Shown here one piece after another: positions 5,833 to 13,327 of a DNA stretch of 17,252 bases; position 1 is the first letter of the stretch; every line of letters begins with the position of its first letter. The stretch is from Bacillota bacterium (GTDB taxonomy: Bacteria; Bacillota; Dethiobacteria; DTU022). The stretch spans positions 1-17,252 of the forward strand of contig JAAYGO010000147.1 in NCBI GenBank assembly GCA_012727685.1. The letters are read 5' to 3'. A model generated the notes under the pieces. It had not been told where the DNA came from. It saw only the letters and a list, made by a program, of their open reading frames with translations, and did not search any database. A program made the translations under genes and the position numbers.

Positions 5833-6702
5833 TTGGAAACAATCATCTGGCAGTGGGGTCCATTTAGCGTTCCCGTATTCAGCCTGACTTTCTTTATTGC
5901 GGTTGTCATCTTCCTGATCATGTTCTTTGCAGAAGGGAAGGCCAGGCGCCTTTCCGATCAGGAAATGATCGACTTTGTCATTGTCGCCTTTGCGGGCGGT
6001 CTAGCCGGCAGCCGCCTGGCCTACGCCGTGCTGTTTGATTTTGGGTATTACCTGGAAAATCCAGCCCGCCTCCTATGGCTGCAGGACGGCGGGATGAGCC
6101 TGTGGGGCGGCCTGCTGGCGGCATTGCTCGCACTGTTCTTCTGGTCCGCCCGCAAGCATGTGATCATCGAGTGCTACCTGGACGCCGCTGCGCCGGCTTT
6201 CGCTTTAAGCCTGGCCATCGGCAACACGGGAGCCCTGTTAAGGGGAAAGTTGATGGCCAGCCCTTACCCCTGGGGGATTGAATATGCGGGGAAATATTAT
6301 CATCCCGATGGAGCATATATGATCGTTTTGCTGCTGGTGCTGTTCTTTATTCTCCGGTGGCGCAAGGCGAAGCGAGCGTTCGAGGGAGAGTTATTTATCT
6401 GGTTTCTAGTGGGTTACAGCCTGCTCAGTATAGCCGTCGATTTTTTCCGGGAAAGCGAACCTTTTCTCTGGCATTTTACCGCGGGGCAGGCGGCCTCCCT
6501 GGCGGCGATTTTGTTAGCATTCTTTTACCTGTTGGTCGGGTCTAAAATATACACATCGTTTGGCTATTCTACATATCGCTTTTCCCATGTCAAGAGAAGC
6601 TGGATCGGATCCTTTTTCCGCGCTGTCTTAGCCGTCGCCTTCATCGGGCTTATGGTCGCCCTTTATTACCTTGCGCGGCAGCCGTTTCCTTTTAACTGGT
6701 AA
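5833..6702 (+). CDS. Diverged Lgt-family membrane protein
   Basis: A 289-residue polytopic membrane protein with the overall pattern of prolipoprotein diacylglyceryl transferase: GGLAGSRL (55-62), GGMSLWGG (86-93), a degenerate Lgt signature IGNTGALLRGK (129-139), YHP (156-158), DFFRE (203-207) and TAGQAASLAAI (216-226), with about seven hydrophobic helices. Several catalytic positions differ. The His of the GGMS-x-HGG motif is Trp91, the signature Arg before IGN is Ala128, and the NGE part of the signature is missing. Asn131 and the FFRE arginine are kept. TTG is the start, supported by AAAGGCGGTG seven bases upstream. The gene overlaps thiI by 11 bases, tail to tail. It could be a paralogue with another lipid substrate or no transfer activity, so I do not assign the symbol lgt. 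Confidence 0.7.
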   Translation: METIIWQWGPFSVPVFSLTFFIAVVIFLIMFFAEGKARRLSDQEMIDFVIVAFAGGLAGSRLAYAVLFDFGYYLENPARLLWLQDGGMSLWGGLLAALLALFFWSARKHVIIECYLDAAAPAFALSLAIGNTGALLRGKLMASPYPWGIEYAGKYYHPDGAYMIVLLLVLFFILRWRKAKRAFEGELFIWFLVGYSLLSIAVDFFRESEPFLWHFTAGQAASLAAILLAFFYLLVGSKIYTSFGYSTYRFSHVKRSWIGSFFRAVLAVAFIGLMVALYYLARQPFPFNW

Positions 6703-7855
6703 TGATTTCCGTTTCCAGGGTGTCAAGAATGTTTTCGAGCAGGCGTTCGATCTCTAAAGCTTCTTCCGCCTTTTCGACCCGTTCCAGGGTGGGCCTGGTT
6801 GCCGGGTGCCTGGGAACGAAAAGGGTGCAGCAGTCCTCATAGGGACGGATGGAAATCTCGTATGTGTCAATGGCACGGGCCCTGTTGACAATTTCGACTT
6901 TATCCATGCCGATCAGCGGCCTCAAGATCAACATGCGGGTTGCGGCGCTGATCACATTCAGGCTTTCCAGAGTCTGGCTGGCCACCTGCCCTAAACTTTC
7001 CCCCGTGATTAACGCCTGCAAACCGCGCTTGCGGCTGAGCGCTTCCGCCGCCCGCATCATCATGCGCCGCAAGAGGATTATAGCCAGCTCTTCCGGGCAG
7101 CGAGCCCGGATTTCCTTTTGCACCTCTGTCAAGCTGAGCAGGTTGAATGGCACGGCATGACCGTAACGGGCCAGCATGCGGCACAGATCGGCCGCCTTTT
7201 CCCGGGAGCGCAAGCTGGTAAACGGAAAACTGTGAAAATGGAGCGCCTCAATGGAGAGTCCCCGCTTCATGGCCAGCCATCCCGCCACCGGGCTGTCGAT
7301 GCCTCCCGAAAGCAGCAGCAGCCCTTTCCCGCTGGCCCCCACTGGAAGGCCGCCCGGTCCGGCGATGGAGTCGTGGTAGAGCAGTATTTCCTCCGGCCCG
7401 ATTTCGATAAACAAGGTAAACAGGGGCTGATGGACATCGACTTTCAGGTGTGGGAATTGGCCCAGTAAAAATGCGCCTATGGCATTGTTGACCTCCGGTG
7501 AGGTGAGGGGAAAGCTTTTATCGGCCCGCTTAGTCTCCACCTTAAAGGTATTCAGGTTGCGGGGCAGCGACGCCACAACGGCTGCCGCTGTTTCCTTGAT
7601 ACCGGCCATATCCCGGGAGGCCGGAAAAACCTCGCTCAAGGAGACGGCCCCGAAAACCTTCTGCAGCTTTTCCATTACCGCCGCGGTTTTCCCTTCCGGT
7701 GCCACGGCGAGGAAGCGTCCATGCAGGCGGACGATTTGCGTGCCTGTATTTTTAACCGCCTGCTTAAGATTGCGGGAGAGGGCTTGCTCAAAAAAATGCC
7801 TGTTTTTACCTTTAAGGGCGATTTCGCTGTAACGGATTAGAATTTTGCGCTGCAT
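6692..7855 (-). CDS. thiI: tRNA 4-thiouridine synthase ThiI
   Basis: Adenylates and thiolates U8 of tRNA, and can feed sulfur to thiamine thiazole synthesis. The 387 residues comprise an N-terminal ferredoxin-like plus THUMP region (about 1-165) and a PP-loop ATPase domain with SGGIDSP (183-189) and TGESLGQVASQTLESL (284-299). The C-terminal EDCC segment (340-343) matches the position of the family's catalytic cysteine. There is no rhodanese extension, as in Bacillus, where a dedicated cysteine desulfurase hands over the sulfur. The ATG at 7853-7855 is chosen because AGGAGG lies six bases upstream; a slightly longer frame lacks such a site. The stop overlaps the Lgt-like gene by 11 bases. It lies 25 bases after nifS, so the two are very probably cotranscribed. 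Confidence 0.93.
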   Translation of the reverse strand: MQRKILIRYSEIALKGKNRHFFEQALSRNLKQAVKNTGTQIVRLHGRFLAVAPEGKTAAVMEKLQKVFGAVSLSEVFPASRDMAGIKETAAAVVASLPRNLNTFKVETKRADKSFPLTSPEVNNAIGAFLLGQFPHLKVDVHQPLFTLFIEIGPEEILLYHDSIAGPGGLPVGASGKGLLLLSGGIDSPVAGWLAMKRGLSIEALHFHSFPFTSLRSREKAADLCRMLARYGHAVPFNLLSLTEVQKEIRARCPEELAIILLRRMMMRAAEALSRKRGLQALITGESLGQVASQTLESLNVISAATRMLILRPLIGMDKVEIVNRARAIDTYEISIRPYEDCCTLFVPRHPATRPTLERVEKAEEALEIERLLENILDTLETEIITS

Positions 7856-7880
7856 GTATAGCCTCCTGTTAGACAAGCTT

Positions 7881-9038
7881 TTAGCGGGCGGTGTTGAACA
7901 GCTCTCGCACCGCTTTTGCGGTCACTGCCGACGCAGCGGCTACCTCGGCTGTAGTGTTAAACCGGGAAAAACTAAAACGGAGCGCGCCGGTCAGCCCTTC
8001 TTGCTTCACCCCGATGGCTTGCAGGACATGGCTCGGTTCGGGGCGGCGCGAATGGCAGGCTGAACCGGAAGAGGCAAATACACCCTCCCCCTCCAGGGCA
8101 TGCAGCAGAGTTTCGGCCATGACGCCGCGAAAAGAGAGATTGATGATGTACGGCGATCCTTCCGCAAGGGGGGGGCCGTTCAATTCAACCTCCAGACCGG
8201 CCTGGACAAGCTCCCGGTAGAGAAGCTGCTTCAATTCCCGGACTGCAGCGGCGCTGGCGGCCATGTTTTCCGCAGCCATCACGGCGGCCAGGCCAAACCC
8301 GGCGATGCCGGGTACATTTTCCGTGCCGGGGCGCAGGGTGCCTTCCTGATCGCCGCCGTGAAGGAGCGGCTGCAGCAGGGTTTTCCTTTTCACCCACAGG
8401 GCACCGACTCCTTTGGGGCCGTGAATTTTGTGCGAGCTAAAGGAGAAGAGGTCGGCCTGCCACTGCGCCAAATCCACCGGCAACTTGCCGAAAGACTGCA
8501 CCCCGTCCACGTGGAATAAGGTAGCCGGGTTGCGCTCCTTGATGATGGCTCCGATTTCTCTCAGCGGCTGGATGGTCCCGATCTCGCTATTGACATGGGC
8601 TAGGGTCACCAGGACCGTTTGCTCCCCCACCAGCCGCTGCAGCTCACCCAGGTCAATATAGCCGGCGCTGTCAACAGGAAGATAGGTGACCTTAAAACCA
8701 AGGCTCTCCAGGTAGCGGCAACTGTTGAGCACGGAAGGATGCTCAATGGCGGTGGTAATGATATGGTTGCCCCGCCGCCGGTGGCGCAGCGCAGCTCCCT
8801 TGATGGCCTGGTTGTTGGACTCAGTCCCGCCTGACGTAAAGATAATCTCATCTTCGCGGCTGTTTAAAAGGGAAGCCAGCCTTGCGCGCGCTTCCTTGAG
8901 CAAACGTTCCGCCTCCACGCCTTTGGCATGGAGTGAGGAAGGATTGCCGTAGGCGCTGCGGTAAATCTGCTGCATCAGCTCGATTACAGCTTCCAGGGGG
9001 CGGGTGGTGGCGCTATTGTCCAGGTATATTTCCGGCAT
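7881..9038 (-). CDS. nifS: Cysteine desulfurase, NifS/IscS type
   Basis: A PLP enzyme that takes sulfur from L-cysteine as a persulfide, releasing alanine. The 385 residues show YLDNSATT (5-12), TSGGTESNN (68-76), the base-stacking His100 in EHPSV, the HVDGVQ motif (176-181), the PLP lysine in SSHKIHGPKG (Lys204), and the persulfide loop SSGSACHS with Cys328 (323-330). It is followed by thiI after 25 bases and preceded by nfu. It also faces the nadA operon, an arrangement recalling Bacillus, where NifS supports the NadA iron-sulfur cluster. A double role, tRNA thiolation and cluster assembly, is therefore likely by context. The start has AAGGAGAG nine bases upstream. Confidence 0.93.
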   Translation of the reverse strand: MPEIYLDNSATTRPLEAVIELMQQIYRSAYGNPSSLHAKGVEAERLLKEARARLASLLNSREDEIIFTSGGTESNNQAIKGAALRHRRRGNHIITTAIEHPSVLNSCRYLESLGFKVTYLPVDSAGYIDLGELQRLVGEQTVLVTLAHVNSEIGTIQPLREIGAIIKERNPATLFHVDGVQSFGKLPVDLAQWQADLFSFSSHKIHGPKGVGALWVKRKTLLQPLLHGGDQEGTLRPGTENVPGIAGFGLAAVMAAENMAASAAAVRELKQLLYRELVQAGLEVELNGPPLAEGSPYIINLSFRGVMAETLLHALEGEGVFASSGSACHSRRPEPSHVLQAIGVKQEGLTGALRFSFSRFNTTAEVAAASAVTAKAVRELFNTAR

Positions 9039-9129
9039 AGCTTTTGACTCTCCTTGTTAAAACTTTGTTTACCTGTTTAAGCTCCTTTTTATTTCTTTAT
9101 TTACCATAATATAATACCGTTTAAAACGC

Positions 9130-9161
9130 AAAAATAAAAAAACCCGGGCCGCCCCGGGTTT
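9130..9161 (-). terminator. Intrinsic terminator after nfu
   Basis: On the minus strand AAACCCGGG (complement of 9153-9161), a 4-base loop and CCCGGGTTT form a 9-bp GC-rich stem followed by a TTTTATTTTT run. It ends 14 bases after the nfu stop and separates nfu from nifS transcriptionally. Confidence 0.9.
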
Positions 9162-9174
9162 AAGGCTTACATCT

Positions 9175-9396
9175 TTAAACTGATAAAACCTCTTTGACCG
9201 CCGGGACTTCCTGCTTTAATATCCGTTCGATGCCCTGTTTCAGGGTCATCGTAGCCATGGGGCATCCTCCGCACGCACCGGTCAACTTCACCTTGACGGT
9301 ACCGTCTGCGCTGACTTCCACCAGTTCCACATCTCCGCCGTCCCGTTGCAAGGCCGGCCGGATTTTTTCCAAAGCCTTTTCAACCTCTGCCTTCAT
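9175..9396 (-). CDS. NifU C-terminal domain (NFU) protein
   Basis: A 73-residue single-domain Fe-S scaffold or carrier. It has the NFU pattern: an N-terminal helix VEKALEKIRPALQRDGGD (5-22), a strand with VKVKLTG, the cluster-binding C-G-G-C-P (Cys42, Cys45) and a C-terminal helix LKQGIERILKQEVP. Dimers of this domain bind a [4Fe-4S] cluster between two CxxC pairs and pass it to apoproteins; NadA across the control region is an obvious candidate client. The ATG at 9394-9396 is preferred over one ten codons upstream because GGGAGG lies seven bases before it. An intrinsic terminator follows directly, so it probably has a short transcript of its own. Confidence 0.9.
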   Translation of the reverse strand: MKAEVEKALEKIRPALQRDGGDVELVEVSADGTVKVKLTGACGGCPMATMTLKQGIERILKQEVPAVKEVLSV

Positions 9397-9464
9397 CAAT
9401 AACCCTCCCATCATTTGTTCTAGCATTTTCGGTTTCTGCTGCGCATGATGCTCGGCCTTGCTTA

Positions 9465-9473
9465 ATTATACCA
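9465..9473 (-). promoter_or_regulatory. Extended -10 promoter for nfu
   Basis: The minus strand reads TGGTATAAT, a perfect TATAAT with a TG-N extension, about 70 bases before the nfu start. The -35 region is poor, as is common for extended -10 promoters. Confidence 0.55.
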
Positions 9474-9701
9474 TATTGTTTCATTTGCTGGCTATTGCGG
9501 GAAAGGCGATCAGTTAAAACATCAAAACATTGTTTCCAATGTCCTTGGGATGGGACCTTTTAGCCCGCAAAAGCCTGTTTCGATGCCGGCGGCATCTAGC
9601 GCTGTGATTTTATTTTACCGCGCCTCTCCGGCCGGCATACACCGCGTGCACACGGTGCCGGAAAACCGCTTAAAAAAATATCTGCATTTGTGAAGGCGAG
9701 G

Positions 9702-9731
9702 TTGACAACAGTCAAGCATTTCCGTCATAAT
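9702..9731 (+). promoter_or_regulatory. Sigma-A-type promoter for nadABC
   Basis: Perfect TTGACA (9702-9707), an 18-base spacer and CATAAT (9726-9731) lie about 105 bases before the nadA start. The likely start of transcription falls in a pair of 9-bp direct repeats. Confidence 0.7.
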
Positions 9732-9733
9732 AT

Positions 9734-9754
9734 GCTTATACTTAAGCTTATACT
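9734..9754 (+). promoter_or_regulatory. Direct repeat at nadA promoter, candidate operator
   Basis: GCTTATACT occurs at 9734-9742 and again at 9746-9754, a 12-bp period close to one helical turn, immediately downstream of the -10. This position suits a repressor such as an NAD-responsive regulator. I do not recognise the motif as a known NiaR or NrtR site. Confidence 0.4.
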
Positions 9755-9785
9755 ACAGGGGCAGTCACCAATCATCATCTCTATG

Positions 9786-9813
9786 TTTACGATTACCAGT
9801 TTATGATTACCAG
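9786..9813 (+). repeat. 14-bp tandem repeat in nadA leader
   Basis: Two adjacent 14-base units, TTTACGATTACCAG (9786-9799) and TTTATGATTACCAG (9800-9813), differ at one position. They lie in the 5' untranslated leader, 25 bases before the nadA start. They could bind a protein on DNA or RNA, or be a chance duplication. Confidence 0.5.
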
Positions 9814-9838
9814 GGGAACTGAGAGGATGCTTTAAACA

Positions 9839-10747
9839 ATGCTAACGGTTGAAATGCAAGAAAAGCTAGCCCGCTTAAAAGAGAAGCGCAATGCAGTCAT
9901 CCTGGCCCATAACTACCAGAATGAAGACGTCCAGGAAATTGCTGATTACTGCGGCGATTCCTTTGAACTGAGCCGGTTGGCCGCCGGTCTCGATGCGGCG
10001 GTCATTGTTTTCTGCGGGGTCCACTTCATGGCGGAAAGCGCGGCGATTTTAGCGCCCGATAAAACGGTGCTCTTGCCGGAAAAGGAGGCGGGGTGCCCCC
10101 TGGCCAATATGGTCACCCCGGAAGCCTTGCGCGCTTTTAAGGAAAAGTATCCCGATGCCGCGGTAGTCACCTATATCAATTCAACCGCAGCTGTAAAGGC
10201 GGAAAGCGATGTCTGTGTCACCTCTGCCAACGCGGTCGCAGTGGTCAATGCTTTGGAAGAGGACCGGGTGATCTTTGTTCCGGACCGCAACCTGGCCCAT
10301 TTTGTTTCCCAGAAAACAAAGAAAGAGATAATCCCCTGGCATGGCTATTGCATCACGCACCACCGCGTTTTCCCCGAGGATGTTATAAAAGCGCGGCAGG
10401 CGCACCCGGAGGCGGTGGTGATCGTTCATCCCGAATGCCGCCCGGAGGTGATGGCCCTGGCAGATGCCGCCCTGGGGACAGGCGGCATGATCAAGTTCTG
10501 CAAGGAAACCGACAGGCAGGAAATCATCTTGGGCACTGAAATGGGGATGATTTACCGCCTCAAAAAGGAGTGCCCCGATAAGACCTTTTACCTGCTGTCA
10601 CCGGGTTTAATCTGCCCGAATATGAAATATACCACCGTCGAAAAGGTCATCAGCTCCCTGGAAAAGATGGAGACACAGGTTGCCGTGGATGCGGAGATCA
10701 GGGAGAAGGCAGCCCGGGCGCTGCAGCGCATGTTGGAGATTCACTAA
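9839..10747 (+). CDS. nadA: Quinolinate synthase NadA
   Basis: Condenses iminoaspartate with dihydroxyacetone phosphate to quinolinate, using an oxygen-sensitive [4Fe-4S] cluster. The 302-residue chain has the pseudo-threefold layout of the family, with the three cluster cysteines at Cys86 (AGCPLAN), Cys200 (HPECRPEV) and Cys259 (LICPNMK). Other landmarks are LAHNYQ (22-27), YINS (112-115) and the GTEMGM stretch (232-237). The length and three-cysteine set are those of the Thermotoga/clostridial class. The ATG has a somewhat distant GAGAGGA site 11 bases upstream, weaker than those of nadB and nadC, which may leave room for control in the leader. The stop lies ten bases before the nadB start, so the genes form one operon. 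Confidence 0.96.
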   Translation: MLTVEMQEKLARLKEKRNAVILAHNYQNEDVQEIADYCGDSFELSRLAAGLDAAVIVFCGVHFMAESAAILAPDKTVLLPEKEAGCPLANMVTPEALRAFKEKYPDAAVVTYINSTAAVKAESDVCVTSANAVAVVNALEEDRVIFVPDRNLAHFVSQKTKKEIIPWHGYCITHHRVFPEDVIKARQAHPEAVVIVHPECRPEVMALADAALGTGGMIKFCKETDRQEIILGTEMGMIYRLKKECPDKTFYLLSPGLICPNMKYTTVEKVISSLEKMETQVAVDAEIREKAARALQRMLEIH

Positions 10748-10757
10748 GGAGGCAGCG

Positions 10758-12371
10758 ATGCGGCCGGCAAATGAAAGTTTTGACTTCGTTATTATTGGCT
10801 CCGGGATCGCCGGTCTTTTTACAGCCATCAAGCTCGCTGAAAACGGCCGTGTCGCAGTGCTCAGCAAGCAGGATTTGATTGCCGGAAACACTTTTTTTGC
10901 CCAGGGGGGCATCGCGGCTGCTTTTTCGAAAGAGGATTCTCCCAGCCTGCACCTTGAAGACACCTGGAAAGCAGGGGCCTGTTCCGGTGATCGGAAAGCG
11001 ATTGCCGTGCTCGTGGAGGAAGCTCCGGAACGAATCCAGGATCTGTTGGCCATGGGAATTGATTTTGATCGCCGCAACGGCCTGATCGACCTGGGCCAGG
11101 AAGGGGCACACTCCCGCAAGCGGATTTTGCATATCGGCGGCGATGCCACCGGGAGAGAGCTGGTTGAAGCGCTATTGCTCCGGGCAAAAAGCAAGGGCGT
11201 TATTTTTATTGAGGATGCCCTTGCCGAAGAGATGATCATAAAGGGCGGTCAATGCCGCGGGCTCATCTATCGGATGGGAAATCAGCGCCTGGCCATGCTG
11301 GCACGGGCGGTGATCCTCGCTTCAGGAGGCTGCGGGCAGATTTTCAAGTGCACCACCAATTCACCCGCCGTTACCGGGGATGGGCTGGCGATGGCTTATA
11401 AAGCCGGGGCCGTGTTGCGCGACCTCGAATATTTCCAGTTTCATCCGACTGTATTGTTCCCCCCGCAGGGGAGCCCTTTTTTAATTTCGGAGGCTGTCCG
11501 GGGGGAAGGTGCCTACCTGGTCAATGCCGACGGCGAACGATTCATGAAACGCTATCATCCCCTGGCAGAGCTCGGCCCCCGGGACGTGGTTTCCCGGGCG
11601 ATCCTGGCGGAGCAGCTGCGGACCGGCAAGGAGGTATGCCTGGACTTGCGGCACCTGGGCAGCAGTTTTGTGGAGAAACGTTTTCCTACCATCTCGAGCC
11701 GCTGCCGCGAATGGGGTTATGATCTCGAGCGCGATTGCATTCCGGTATCGCCGGCGGCCCATTATTTGATCGGCGGCATCGCGGTGGACCTGGACGGGCG
11801 GACAGCGGTGGAGAATCTTTTTGCCGTGGGCGAGGTGGCCTCTACCGGTGTGCACGGCGCGAACCGCTTGGCCAGCAATTCCCTGCTGGAGGGCCTGGTT
11901 TTCGGTTGCCGCGTGGCCCTGGCAGCGGCGGCGGTAAAGGCGCCGGAATATCCGGAATACAGCGATGATTTGGAAAAGGGAAAAGGACTGAAAAGAGAGG
12001 CAGGCGCTGCAGAGGAGCAGCTTTGCCGTCAGATCCGTCCTTTGCTGCAGGATTTGATGTGGGAACATGCCGGTTTAGTCCGCACTGCGGCTGGCTTGCA
12101 GGAAGCCCGGGAAAAGATTAAATCCTGGTGGAAGATCCTGGCATACGATTTTACCGAAACAGAGCTCACCGAAACCCAGAACATGCTTTTGGTGGCGGCC
12201 ATGATGGTCGAATCCGCCCTGGCGCGCCGTGAAAGCAGGGGTTGCCATTACCGGGAGGATTATCCCGATCTTGACCCTGATCTGGGAAAAACTCATATCT
12301 GTTTCCAGGCCGGTGGGGAAACTGTTGGAGAAGGGACCATTGCCTACCCCCAACCATTTTTTATGGAGTAA
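10758..12371 (+). CDS. nadB: L-aspartate oxidase NadB
   Basis: An FAD enzyme that oxidises L-aspartate to iminoaspartate, the unstable substrate that NadA uses. It has 537 residues. The FAD loop is IIGSGIAGL (12-20), followed by EGAHSRKRILH from Glu115, His229 in HPTVLF, RDVVSRAI from Arg275, HYLIGGIAVD from His335 and HGANRLASNSLLEGL from His366. These are the residues shared with the succinate dehydrogenase/fumarate reductase flavoprotein family at aspartate-oxidase spacing. The C-terminal helical domain is complete. The ATG at 10758 follows AAGGAGG, which overlaps the nadA stop; a longer upstream frame would run inside nadA and lacks a site. In anaerobes fumarate can replace oxygen as acceptor. 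Confidence 0.95.
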   Translation: MRPANESFDFVIIGSGIAGLFTAIKLAENGRVAVLSKQDLIAGNTFFAQGGIAAAFSKEDSPSLHLEDTWKAGACSGDRKAIAVLVEEAPERIQDLLAMGIDFDRRNGLIDLGQEGAHSRKRILHIGGDATGRELVEALLLRAKSKGVIFIEDALAEEMIIKGGQCRGLIYRMGNQRLAMLARAVILASGGCGQIFKCTTNSPAVTGDGLAMAYKAGAVLRDLEYFQFHPTVLFPPQGSPFLISEAVRGEGAYLVNADGERFMKRYHPLAELGPRDVVSRAILAEQLRTGKEVCLDLRHLGSSFVEKRFPTISSRCREWGYDLERDCIPVSPAAHYLIGGIAVDLDGRTAVENLFAVGEVASTGVHGANRLASNSLLEGLVFGCRVALAAAAVKAPEYPEYSDDLEKGKGLKREAGAAEEQLCRQIRPLLQDLMWEHAGLVRTAAGLQEAREKIKSWWKILAYDFTETELTETQNMLLVAAMMVESALARRESRGCHYREDYPDLDPDLGKTHICFQAGGETVGEGTIAYPQPFFME

Positions 12372-12385
12372 AAGGAGAGTAGTCG

Positions 12386-13219
12386 ATGCTTTCAATCTTC
12401 ATGCTCCGCGATATCATAACACGCTCTCTTAAAGAAGATATTGGGTCCGGAGATTTAACGACCCAGTACGCAGTGCCGCCAGAGGCCTCCGGAGAGGCGC
12501 GGATTTTCGCCAAGCAAAAGGGAGTAATCTGCGGCTTGCCGGTGGCGGAGGCTGTTTTTGAGGTGCTGGATCCCCAGGTGCAATGCCGCCGCCTCGTTGC
12601 CGAGGGCGCGCAGGTTGAACCGGGCTGTCCAGTTTTTGCCGTGAGCGGTTCTCTGCGCTCGATCTTGACCGGAGAGAGGACTGCTTTAAATTTCATCCAG
12701 CACCTTTCAGGCATTGCCACCAAAACGGCAGCCTGGGTGAAGGAGCTCGAAGCATACCCGGTCCGGCTGGCCGATACCAGGAAAACCACTCCCGGCTTGC
12801 GCTTGCTGGAAAAATACGCCGTCCTCACCGGAGGGGCTTGCAATCACCGCCTGGCCCTGGACGGCGGCATCTTGATCAAGGAAAACCATATCCGCGCTGC
12901 CGGCGGAATCAGCGCCGCGGTGCAGGCGATACGGGAAAAGGCACCGTTTACGCTGCGGATCGAAATCGAGGTTACCACCCTGGCGGAGCTGGAGGAGGCG
13001 CTGGCTGCCCAACCGGACCTGATCTTGCTTGACAATATGGACGTGGAGATGATGCGCCGGGCCGTCGAGATCACCGCCGGTAGAACCCTGCTCGAAGCTT
13101 CGGGCAACATTACCTTTGAGCGCTTAAGGGAGGTAGCCGCCACCGGCGTGGATTACATCTCCAGCGGCGCCCTGACCCACTCTTTTAAATCCCTCGATTT
13201 AAGCCTCCTCATTTCCTAA
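12386..13219 (+). CDS. nadC: Quinolinate phosphoribosyltransferase NadC
   Basis: Decarboxylates quinolinate and joins it to phosphoribosyl pyrophosphate, giving nicotinate mononucleotide. The 277 residues carry all the usual blocks: KEDIGSGDLTT (16-26), GERTALNFIQHLSGIAT (96-112), DTRKTTPG (130-137), GGACNHRLAL (149-158), IKENHI (164-169), LLDNM (214-218), LEASGNI (236-242) and DYISSGALTHS (256-266). The ATG has AAAGGAGAG six bases upstream and lies 14 bases after the nadB stop. It completes the aspartate-to-NaMN route in one transcript. Confidence 0.96.
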   Translation: MLSIFMLRDIITRSLKEDIGSGDLTTQYAVPPEASGEARIFAKQKGVICGLPVAEAVFEVLDPQVQCRRLVAEGAQVEPGCPVFAVSGSLRSILTGERTALNFIQHLSGIATKTAAWVKELEAYPVRLADTRKTTPGLRLLEKYAVLTGGACNHRLALDGGILIKENHIRAAGGISAAVQAIREKAPFTLRIEIEVTTLAELEEALAAQPDLILLDNMDVEMMRRAVEITAGRTLLEASGNITFERLREVAATGVDYISSGALTHSFKSLDLSLLIS

Positions 13220-13288
13220 GAACGGAGACCGGGACGGTCATACTGGTCCTTATTGTTAACTTCTACGGCAATACCCTGACCCGGTTTT

Positions 13289-13297
13289 TGATACAAT
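13289..13297 (+). promoter_or_regulatory. Extended -10 promoter before trxB-like gene
   Basis: TG-A-TACAAT (13289-13297) is an extended -10 about 30 bases upstream of the ATG, within the 108-bp gap after nadC. There is no clear -35 and no terminator after nadC, so read-through from the nad operon is also possible. Confidence 0.45.
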
Positions 13298-13327
13298 AGG
13301 TTTAGACAGCAAAGCGGAGGTGTGTCC

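Larger units (their letters stand above)
9397..9838. other. Divergent control region nfu/nadA
   Basis: About 440 bases without a coding region. It holds a leftward extended -10 (9465-9473), a rightward TTGACA promoter (9702-9731), a 9-bp direct repeat at the likely transcription start (9734-9754) and a 14-bp tandem repeat in the nadA leader (9786-9813). The stretch 9540-9700 holds nothing I recognise. Confidence 0.6.

Noticed and set aside
9734..9813. CRISPR array
   Set aside because: Only two copies of each short repeat are present, with no spacers of regular length and no cas genes.
10680..10757. Longer NadB start inside nadA
   Set aside because: The extra residues are nadA sequence in another frame, and the AAGGAGG site fits the ATG at 10758.
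10607..11239. Leftward open frame of about 210 codons opposite nadA/nadB
   Set aside because: It lies wholly across the nadA-nadB junction, is low-complexity in serine and arginine, and has no ribosome site consistent with a gene.
11481..12068. Leftward open frame inside nadB
   Set aside because: nadB is complete with all catalytic motifs on the opposite strand; the product resembles nothing known.
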